From positions 27,826,964-27,890,963 of the forward strand of contig OW203761.1 of the NCBI GenBank assembly GCA_934045905.1: a stretch of 64,000 nt of DNA, given 5' to 3'. Below, in pieces: positions 34,799-46,800 of this stretch. The notes beneath the pieces are model-generated. The model was not told the DNA's origin, made no database searches, and saw only the letters and a list, made by a program, of their open reading frames with translations. Numbering within the stretch: the stretch's first letter is position 1; each line of letters opens with the position of its first letter. Source of the DNA: Leuctra nigra (lineage: Eukaryota > Arthropoda > Insecta > Plecoptera > Leuctridae). Both the position numbers and the translations under genes were made by a program.

Positions 34799-37700
34799 GT
34801 AAGATGAACCGATATCTGATCTAATGATTGACATTCTTCACTTATTGAGGCTGACATCTGCTTTGTATAGTTTTAGATTGGAACCAAGCAGTACCGTTTG
34901 CTGACGCGGGTACCGGTGATCCAGACGTAACATTCATCACATCAAACGCTGGCACGACCAGAATTCAATTTACAGAAGAAAAACCAGGCGACTTCCAGAT
35001 TGCAAAGATTAACTATGGTGGTAAGTAAGCATTATCATTCATGATATGCGTGAAGTGTGATCGTAAGTTGTCAGAAGCTAAAGGTGATGATATAACATAT
35101 CGTATATTTAAAACAAGTGCCACATAGAGTAGATGTTGAATCAGTGAAGACAGCATGACACTCTTATTTAAAAACCACCTACTCTTGGATTCCTGGACCG
35201 GGGACCCTTACCTAATACCGCTAAACGTTGGTGCTACGATGGTGCTGAGTGCCCGATGAAAAGCATTGGCTATAATTAAGAGAGCGTAGCGAGACATGGT
35301 GGTTCTCTTGTGGAACTTTTTTTGCCAGCTCAAACCGCTCAACCGATCGTTCTGAAATTTTGTACACATACTAATTTCATATGAGCGGTCTAGCTTATAG
35401 TTTTTAACTGACATTTTATGCGTGTTTGGAAATATTTGTCAAATTTCTTGGAGAAAATTTCATATATTTTATCACTGCTTTTTCATCGAATATCGTTTCG
35501 GCCCTTTTCAAGGTCTGTAGTGCAGAACCTTGCAAACGATACGAAGGTTCCCTTAACAACGCGTTACACAGAGCGTTTTACTATTATTATATTACTAGGA
35601 AAACGCTCAGTGTAACGCGTTGATAAGCGAGCGCAACATGCACATCTCCACATCGTTATCACTCAAAGAAAACTTTTTATTGACAACATTCAATTTCCAT
35701 ACACTCTGGAATCCAACAGATCCATGTGCTGAGATTTTGGAACTTTTTGATATATATCCTTAGACAACTTTTTCTAAACTCTCAATCGACAAAGTTTAAT
35801 TTTCGATCAATCAGAAATATCTATTAGCTCCAGATCAAATTAAGATCTGTTCAGATCTAGGCCTAGATCTGAACAGATATGAATGATCTGGGGCTAATAA
35901 AGATTTTTGGAAGGAAAGTACCTCCATAACATTGGCTGCTTCCAAAATGTTCTGTAATTTTGACATATTACTATGTTTGCTTTTACTTATTGAACCATTT
36001 ATTCCATAATTATTTTTTTGGAGGATTTTAGGAACTTGTATTTGATTGTAATGAACGTATGCTGTGAGATTTAAAATGTGATTAATTAAACACAGCTAAC
36101 GAACACGAATGTTTTCCACGCCAGGAGTTCTGAGCGACCCTCCTGTGATCGTCTCAGTGGAAGATGGAAATACTGTCTCCATGGTAGGAGTTGAGCACAG
36201 GTATATTGGATCAGAATGGTTTCTGGTAATGACCAAGTCTCATGACTATGAAAGTAGTGGACAGCAGAGGTACGGCTTCCGCTATGATACTGGCAATCCC
36301 GGCGGTCACTTAGTCCAGCTGCTCATCGTGAACATCAACGACAACCCTCCCGACATCAGTCCAGAGACCAGCACCTGCTTGATTGTGGTGAGACGACTTT
36401 GTGGTAGCGTTATCAATTATTTCGATACATAACATTCGTTTCGTAGATATTTGGCAAAGTTTTTAATCAAGCGAGCAGAGCGAGCGTCTTCATTTGAAAC
36501 TTATGGCTCGAAGTCGAATCTCTGTATTTTGTCTGTCGTCTGTGCATCTGGCGGGCGACTCCTGCCAAACGAAGTAACGGATCAGGCCAATTTTTTTCAA
36601 AAAACTTATATTACTATTCTGGGTGGTGTCTTAATGATTTTCAGCAAGATCGGTCTAATAGTTTCTTCGGAAACTTGATTTGTAGTTTGTACTTCCTCTG
36701 TGTGCAAATAAAACTGGAATCGTTCGACCGATGATCACCAAATTTTGCATGGCCATTAGGACCAGCATTATATGTGTTTTTTTGACAAATCTGTAATGAA
36801 TTTCATTTAAATTTTTATGCTTCATTTGAAATTATGTCAAAATGTATTACTATCAAAACATTACATTTGTATCACTGCCTCTTTGATAAATGAGTTATAA
36901 TTCTTCAAAGGGGTTCTCAGGGTATGTAGATGAACATATTTGACACACATATTAATTCTCATGCAATACGAAGGCTCGCTTATTAACGCGTTATACTGAG
37001 CGTTTTCCTAGTTTAATTATTGTATAACGTTAGTTTTCCATTGCGTACATTAAATTGTTGATATCAGTTACGAACGAGCTCTTTATTGGTGTTTCAGGAA
37101 AATAGAGTCTATCCATCCAGTGAATGCACTTTCATCATTCACGACAACGATGGCGGAACATTATGGCCCTTCAAAGACATGGAATATAGCGTTACATCCA
37201 CGGTGAGCTATTAACATATGACGATCATTCACAACACAAGTAATGCATCAATCTTATATATTTACCATAACTATTCGTTTTTGTCTCAGACAAGCGTTCT
37301 GTTTGGGCTGAAGTGGGTAGAAGACATCGATCTCAACAATGCAAGGGCTACTTTGACTGTTGGTTCAACCGGATTGGACTTCGAAGAGTTCTCCGTGCAC
37401 ATTACGACACTGTCCGTCAATGTAATTACCTACATTCAAATAAGTATTTCTTCTCAGATTTTTAATGGCTGCACATATTTTCAAGCCAATTCAACAACGT
37501 TTTAATATTAAAGGCACCAATCTCATACCCTTTCACATTGTCATTTGAAGCTTGAACGACCAAACGGTGCATTTAAAGTCGATGAACGTGTGAATGGGGT
37601 AATAGAGAGAACAAACAATATGTTTATTAAATATTTATTAACTTAGATTAGGTAATCAACATAGTACAAATTATTAAAACAGTCTTCTCTTCCACTGACA

Positions 37701-40700
37701 ACAGAACATTTTTGCAAATAATTATGATGGATCTGTTTTAACGGGTTTAACAGTAATAATGTAACACATACCTACCTATGATATCTTCTACAGGACGACC
37801 CTCCAGACGGCAACATCGGCACCACGACGTACGTCGTCAGAGTCGAGGACGTCGCAGACGAACCTCCGATCTGGACAACCCCGATCATCCCTCAGAACCT
37901 TTTAGAAGAACTGCCACACGTAATGAACCACTGTTAATATAATATTCGTTCAATGCAATCATCTTAAGGTGCGCATTCACATCGCATTTTGGTGGACCTT
38001 TTTTAATGCTTCTGTGCCGGGAGAACGGTTGACAGGAGCACTCCAATTTTTTTTTCTCATGCTTATAACAGATTTGAGTTGTTGCTGGACATTTTGTTTT
38101 TTAAATTTTTGAACTGGAAAAGCGCATGAAAATTTTTGAAACTTTTCATTCTTTTGTCAACTTCAGGCTATCACAACTCACGTAATTATTGTTATATCGT
38201 AAAAGTAAAATGTCCAGCAACAATGTGCATATATTGGTAACACATGCTGAAAATTTGAAATTAATCGGTCAATCGGCTTGCTGCTCAAACGGGAATTAAA
38301 AATGTACTAAAGCCTTCAAATGATAATTTTCCAGCTCATTTTCTAGTCAACATTTGCAGCGAATATTTCCCCTCCTTCTTGTCACGTACAAGACATTAAT
38401 CCGCTCTCGACTCGAGAGTCGAGAGCGGATCAGTTTCACCCTGTGGGTAGAATGACGTCATTCATTGTGTTGATAAACACATGTGCTCTGCATCTTTCAC
38501 TAACTCAAGGGAATAAATTTACTCGATGTGTCAATGCGAAGTCAATGCCCAATTAGAATTGCATTAAATATATTCAATAATTATCAAAAATGAAATAAAA
38601 TGAAATACAAATTATGGAATACCTACCCAAAAATATTTGAACAGTAATTAGCTTGCGCAACATGATTTGGAAATGTATTATTATATTCAGTTAGCTGGAG
38701 ACACTTTATTGTTTCTATTGTGCCGATTGCAATGAATGTGGATGCTGTATACATTGATGAAATGCACTGAATTTGCACCGATTGTTACATCTAAGGAGAT
38801 GATTGCTAAAGAGCTCGACCGAACATCTCAATTTCTATAGTTTCTTTTTGTTAGAAGTGTAGGTACACTCCCCCAAATAATAAACGGTACTTGGTACAAA
38901 ACGTATTGGCTGCTGGGCCGGTTCCTTGGCAATCAATCCTTGTTGTTATCAATGAAATCAGAGCTCACCTAAAAGAGTTAGATAATGCGTTAGCACTGAC
39001 TTCATGAGATGATGCCATCAAACATTAATCAGTCAATTCATTTTCTTTCGAGTACCGTTTATTATTTGGGGGAGTGTACCTACTTCCTATTATACAAAGT
39101 GTACATGGGCGTCCGCAGCATTTATGCCAGGTGGGGGCAGGGCAAGGAAATAATATTTTACGGGTTAAGGGGGGTGTGGGGGACGCGCCCCCCACCCTGC
39201 CCCGCAAGGCATGTTTTGGATTTTGGACACTTTGAAATCAATTTTGAGACGTTATGATGTGTATTTTGTTGAAATATTCAATATTTTTAAATATTGCACT
39301 TTGGGGGGGGGGGAATGTTCAAACCTGCCCCGCATGGCAATTTTTGGTTTCTTGACACTTTGAAATCAATTTTCTTTAGTTTTTTTGGTTACAAAATGAG
39401 ACTATACGTAAAACCCCAGAACATTTTAATGTTTTCCTGACATCCAGGGGGGGGGGGCAAGCGCCCCCTTGCCCCTCCCTGTGGACGCCCATGAAAGTGT
39501 ATTTTCTTGCCTTTTTTGATATTAGTAACATTTTCATATCTCTGAACATGAACAATATTATTCAATTATTCAATTATTCATAACAAAATGAAGATTGCAA
39601 CTACATTTTTAGGCTTCGTTCGATTATTGTGAAAAAGCTTACGAATATTAAGTTCATAAGCAACAGTTTGCCTTCCTTCCAATGATCTGTATAAGTTATC
39701 CCGTTTGTAGTAATTCAATCGCTTGTAATTTAGAAGAGTCAATATCCTACAATAGCGCGGAAAGATATAAATAAGTATTTTCCATACTTAGATATTTTGG
39801 GAAATATTTTATATTTACCCTGAATACTCGGTCTATTTGTCTTCAAATAATGATGTAAACATCATCATAGTTGGGAATGGGATCAATTATTTACCTACTT
39901 ATTTTTTGGTCCATGATTTGTAGCGAGATCTTCCAACCTACTCGATTAGTTTGAAGAAAAATGATGGATGGATTTTACAAATTTTACTCCGATTGAGTTC
40001 AGAACAGTCAAAACTAACAATTATTGAAAGTATACATGTTTAGGATGTAGACAAACAAAAATTATTATTGTGGGATGGTAGGATGACTAGTTTTGAAGTA
40101 ATTGATATAGAAAAGAGGTTGCCATGACAACAAAGTCTTCACCATGGTAACACATTGTTGTGGTCTTAGAAAATGACATCACCAGGCAGTCCAAAATGTC
40201 ATATTATATTTCAATGTGATATTACTTTTGATAATGCTTATATTGTTATTAGGTTGATACTATTCTAGCCAGTGGCGCCGACTACGTGGGTGCTCCGAGG
40301 TTCGATGACCCATAAAAATAATTTTAAGAAATCAAATCATCAAATTAAATTATTTATTTCCCACTTAAAATATGAATCGATTTATTAGTAATCTTTAGAA
40401 TTCAGAGAGAATATAGTTTTTTCTATAATTGATACATAATTAATTTATAATTATGTTAATATTCCCTCTTTTTGATATATTTTTAATTTGGGTATTGTTA
40501 TTAAATGTTGAAGTATTGACTACTGTTGTAATTTGAAAATGATAACTATTGATAACATTGTTGAAACTGCACTCAAAACGCATAAAAAAATACTAAAATT
40601 AGGGATGATATACAAAAAACAGGGCTGTGCGCCCCGGACCTGCCTGCATGTCATCTTCCTCCCTTCAACCACACACAATTAATTGTAATACATTATTTTT

Positions 40701-40856
40701 CGGGCACTAAGTTCGTAGGAAGGTGACTCAAACAGTATGAACGCATAAAAAATAAAGTTTATAGCGTCCCAGAATCACTTATAATTTGTTTAAATTCTAA
40801 GTAACGCTCTTCGGGGCCTAGAACTGGGGTCTCTATGACCATCATCCGGATATAGC

Positions 40857-40888
<32 letters not shown>

Positions 40889-43800
40889 ATGATCATGATG
40901 GAAAACCGTTCCTCTGTCGGGCACCCATTGGATTTTGCAAAAGTCGGCGCCCCTGATTCTAGCATTCATCTCAGACTAGGTAGTTTCAAATTGTGTAAAA
41001 TGTCTCAGGATAGAATGCCATGGCAGGAATCGAGGCTGTTTGAGTGGACTACAAGTATACATTAACTGTCCAGGTGGGGTGACCACTCATTGACCTTACT
41101 TTGCGAGAAAATAATACATTTGAACTATGTTTTACTTTAAAATTAGGTACCGATCCTTTTATATTCTGATCTGATCACAAAATATTTCTGTCAAAACAGT
41201 AGTACCATAGACATTGAAGAGCTTTCGGCTTGGAGGCTATACAATGTCTATGGTAGCACCTAGTTCAAAAGAACAAAGCATCAGTTCGCTCGCTGCTGTC
41301 TGTAAATCTTTTTCAAACCCGATTTATTTGATTTATAAAGTTTCGTAGAAAAAAGCGGAAAAAATGTAGATTCTTGTTGGTCTTTATAGGTTAGTGATGT
41401 TTGCGTAAAATTACATGCTACGCATTCTCTTTGTGAATTCAAATTGGGGAGATTAATATTTATTTAAATACTAAATACCCATTGCTTTAAATACCCTTAT
41501 AAAGTTCAAGAATTATTAAATAAAAGTATAAAATAATTACAATATTGTGAAATAAATGGTTATAATTGCATTGAAAATCAATAACCAAATAAATAAACAC
41601 ATTCTCTAAGTATAAATAATAAATTATAGTCCAATAATAATGAACTATAATTATTACGTCCATAATTATTAATGAAATGAACAATTACAACATTGTGAAT
41701 ACATTGAAAAACAATAAACAAGTGCAAACGCTCATATCCACCAAATGTTATCGCATTCATTTTCTAGGAAGTAAACACGTCTGGAATGAATGAAATCTAA
41801 TCTGGCTAGCCGTTAAAATTTATGACCTCCTCCAGCGTTTCACATGTCGCACTTGGGAGTGGGGGGTGATTTCGCACGCCAGCTATTTCAGCGAGCCTTT
41901 TAAGAAATAGGCCAAAGTCAAACGGGAATTCCCACCTTAATTCATTTTATGTGCATAATATTTGTATATCGTTAAAGTGTAAAACAGTATGATGTAGTAA
42001 TATTTATAACATAGAAAGTACAATATGCAGGCTTGTGGTGAATTTTGCGAGAACATTGCTAATTGTGGATGTGGGCATCAAAGAACACGCGTCTCAGATC
42101 ATCTTAGATGAAGCAGTCATCTTGTCAACAAAATGTAGACATATTTTTTTCTATCTTGACAGGAAATTCAATTGAATGCTGTGGATGGCGACGTCGGTAT
42201 TGACGCTGAAATAGGATACAGACTTGACTTCTCGGATTCAGGCAAGTATAGACCATGTCTGTAGACTTTGGATCTACACCATACTTAAATATCACTCAAG
42301 TAAATATATTGTGTGATCCAACAAATTGGTATAAAACGAATTCGTTGAATGGTGATCATAGGCGGATCCAGGAGGGGGGGGGGGGGGCGATGGGGGCGAT
42401 CCCCCCCCCCCCCCCCCTAAGAATCACAGATCCTAAAATAGATCTTCCTTTCCTAATCTTCTTGATGCCCGCTGACTGGACTGAGAATAGCACTACTGTG
42501 CCTATACATTACTACCAGCCATAATTGGTGTCTAAGAAAACTGTAACTTGCCGGGTCCCCTGAACCCCCCATTGTTTTTGTAGCAAGCATGTTTCCCCTG
42601 ACAATCCACCCACCTCATATTTTACAAATTAACCACTATAATAAAAATTCCCCCCCCCCCCCCCCCCCCTAAAAATGGGTCTGGATCCGCATTTGATGGT
42701 GATATCCCTCCCTCCGATCCCTGCGTACGCATGGTGATGCTGCTTTTTGGTTTAGTAAGGGCCGGTATTACCAAACTTAATCTGAGCCGGATTAACTAAA
42801 TATTGGACTAAATTGGAGGCACAGCCAATCAGATACCTCAAAATGATTGAAATAGTTGAATTTAATCAAAAAGTTAGTTAATCCAGCACAATTTAACTTT
42901 GGTAATACCAGGCCTAAAAGAACTAGGTAGGTCTTGTAAACTCTCCTCTGACAGACGGCATTGCCATGTAAAACGCTTTGCCAACATACCTGTCAAAATA
43001 TACTTTGTTTCGTTGTACCGCTGTAATATTGTCCAACATATCATCAAACACGAGTTATAAGAGTTTATAATTAAAAATAGAATGATTGTTTAAGTGATAT
43101 ATTAAACACGTGTAAGCTATTTCTTTTGATATTTCTGAATTTCATTTGTCAGAATCACAAATTGTTATTCTTCAATAAACCTAGGTTACGGTTACGGTAT
43201 GGTAAGAATTTTGTTTTTCATAAGTCAACGCCCACCTTCATTGGTCAAATCCAAGGTCCACTAAATCTTCTCCTAGAGGAGAACAGGCGAACCGCCAAAT
43301 TGTAGGTGCTGCGCGCTAGTAGGAGCGGAGATTTAGTGGACCTTGGTCAAATCTAGTAATCTTAGGCCTGGTATTACCAAAGTTAAATTGTGCTGGATTA
43401 ACTAACTTGTTGATTAAATTCAACTGTTTCAATCATTTTGAGGTATCTGATTGGCTGTGCCTCCAATTTAGTCCAATATTTAGTTAATCCGGCTCAGATT
43501 AAGTTTGGTAATTAAGACTGAACAATATTCAAGTAGATAGTTTAATACATTACAATAGCAGCCACTGTATTTGTTTAAATTCAAGCTGAACACAGCCTTT
43601 GTTACCATAATAATGTGTAGGTACAATAAATAAATAAATACATAAATAAATAAATAGCATAATGGCAATTTGTAGACGGAAAAACTATTAAATTCTGTCA
43701 GAATATCAACATTATTGTATTAATGTAATGTGTAGGTACATTTTGTCGGCCATTTATGATTATGAAACATCTGAACTGTGTTGATGACGTCGTAGGTTGA

Positions 43801-46800
43801 GGAGATTGGTCAGTTAATATATTTATTCCCTCTGCAGGGGACGGCGCGTACTTCTCGATCGACGCCTTTGGCTTGCTCTCCGTGGTCGCTATAGACCGCG
43901 ACATCTTGGCTAGCGATATCTTCGTCTTCAATGTGACTGCGTATGAACTAGATGATTTGACATCATTCGTGAGTGCTGAAATGTTTGTCATCATCAAGGA
44001 CATCAACGACAACGAGCCAGAAATAAAGTCAACCTTAACAACGCTGGAGATCTCAATTGATGAAGAAACCGCAGTGCAGCTAGAGCTTAATATAACTATC
44101 ACCGATCCCGATCTTGTGAGTAATGATAACACCGGGTAGTGCTGATTTGATTACTTGGCGAGCGTGGCGGGCGTTAATACGTTCCCTTTTGGTATTTTCA
44201 CTGTTTGATTCTTTGCTGCATTTTTCTCTCGCCTTTTTTGTTTTTCTCACATAAGACATGTCGATCGACTTTTGACGAAAGATACACGATCGCTGTGCTG
44301 TTTGAGTTGAAATATTTCACACTTGTCAAGTTTGCCACCTTCTGTGTTAAAATTAAAAATTAAAAACAATTGTTTTACACTTCACATTCATTCATCACAA
44401 CATCACAACAACTCATCACAACACATCACATTCACCACAACAACTTCATACAAACGTTTTCATATTTTCACCAATCAGAAGATATTGATATTGATCCTAA
44501 CGGCTGGTGTGTTGGATACCTCGGTTCTCATTGAGCGCGGTCAGCGGTTGGATGGGTGACCATTCTACTGTGACTTGCCAGGTTGCTGCCTTTGGGCCAG
44601 AGGGACTGGGGTGTTTGGGGGTTAGTGTTACGACCTCTCTCCACCTGTTATCAGTCCCTCGACGGCGCGGGTTGTGGAGGCCTGTGCTGTGAATGTTACA
44701 CCGTCCTTCGGAAGGGACGTTAAGCCGTTGGCCCCCTTGGTATCTTTCATAGGAGTAGGCTACATGCCGGTACCGGGTTTCCTCTCCTCCCTTATCTATT
44801 ACATTCTTACTTGTGGAGCCTCGGCTCCGTTGAGAATATAGAACAAATAATAAAAATAATGAAATATTGATATCAAAGGTCATGTATGGTTATCAAGACC
44901 AACATATTTTACAAATGCTTAGCCAAAAAAGTCAAGAACTTGGGTAAATATTGGTAGAACTTTGGTAGAACTTCGGTATTTTAGTCACCTATGTAAGCAA
45001 GTAGAATGAAAACGGGTTGTTTCATCCCCAAGAATTTGGCTTGTCTCGTTAGGACACATTTGTACATTTGTTGAAATGCATGCAGATCCTCTGCAGCATT
45101 TGATGTGAAAGATAATTTATCAAAGCGAAAATTATGAATAATAATCAAGTATTTATTAATAGAATGATTGATAATAACGCAATTCAATTTGTGCCTTTGT
45201 CCCTATTTTAGGCTGATGCTGGATCATTCCGCATCGAACTGAAAGACGATATTTCTGGACACGGATTTCACAAGAACTTCCTGCTGATCCCGAAGAGCGG
45301 CTATCAGAGTTCCCCGGTGACAATCTCAGTCAGCAATCCGTCAGCCCTCGACTTCGAAGTATCACACATGCAGATTATTACAATGCAGGTAAAAAGAGAA
45401 AGCAGCGAATACTCGGCATAACGGCAGCTACCATCGTTTCCTGTGTGTGGTGCCCGCGAGAACAATCACAACAGCTATTAAAACAAAACTGATAAACTTG
45501 TATAAATTACAATTTAAAATATTTATAATTTACAATATTACAATTTGTATAAATTGTATAACTTGCACAACCATCCCTCTGTTGTTATGTCAAATGCCTG
45601 ATAAAGTTTACTGAAAGTAGACGAAATATTGCATTTTTATAAAATATAAGAGTTTGTGAAAGTCCGACAAAGTTTATTTTTTTAATTGTATAAAATGTTA
45701 TTTATTTGCATGTTTTAAGGTTTAATTGATCACGAAACGTAATGTACTAAATAATAGTAACTGGGTATAACCGTGGTCGTAATAAATTCGAGTTTATTGA
45801 ACACCAACGTTTCGAGATCAACGGTGATCACTTCTTCAGAGCAGAAAGTACCCTTAAAAATGTGAAATAAAGCTTCAACAGATTGAAATACAGTTTTGAC
45901 TGTACGAAGATTATAAGCAGTTACTTTTATATACATAAATTATACAATATTTTTCCCAATATTTTTTAGATTTTTAAAATGAAGCAATTAGAAGAAATCC
46001 TTGACCACATTTGAAACAATAACGATACACCTTCTTCTTCAGCTCGTGGCCACCGAGGTCTTAGACCCCACCAACCACGTGCACGTCCGAGACATCGTCG
46101 TCAACCTGAATGATCTGAACGACGAGTGGCCCGAGTTCCCGGGTGCTCCTGAAGAAGGGTTCGTAGCCGACATCGAGGAGAACTCCAAGCTGGGAGTTGA
46201 TATCATAACTCTCCTGGCTCTGGATCCAGACGCGGGCGACGTAGTCAGGTACGTAGCTTCTGGTCACTTCGTGTATCATAACTCTCCTGGCTCTGGATCC
46301 AGACGCGGGCGACGTAGTCAGGTACGTAGCTTCTGGTCACTTCGTGTATCATAACTCTCCTGGCTCTGGATCCAGACGCGGGCGACGTAGTCAGGTACGT
46401 AGCTACTGGTCACTTCGTGTATCATAACTCTCCTGGCTCTGGATCCAGACGCGGGCGACGTAGTCAGGTACGTAGCTTCTGGTCACTTCGTGTATCATAA
46501 CTCTCCTGGCTCTGGATCCAGACGCGGGCGACGTAGTCAGGTACGTAGCTTCTGGTCACTTCGTGTATCATAACTCTCCTGGCTCTGGATCCAGACGCGG
46601 GCGACGTAGTCAGGTACGTAGCTTCTGGTCACTTCGTGTATCATAACTCTCCTGGCTCTGGATCCAGACGCGGGCGACGTAGTCAGGTACGTAGCTACTG
46701 GTCACTTCGTGTATCATAACTCTCCTGGCTCTGGATCCAGACGCGGGCGACGTAGTCAGGTACGTAGCTTCTGGTCACTTCGTGTATCATAACTCTCCTG

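Noticed and set aside
44497..44883. 128-aa minus-strand ORF
   Set aside because: It lies across the 5S-like SINE and has no protein features of its own.
46001..46354. Read-through of exon 10 into the 73-bp array as a longer exon
   Set aside because: The frame changes after one unit and ends at 46354. Exon 11 continues the protein only from the first donor.
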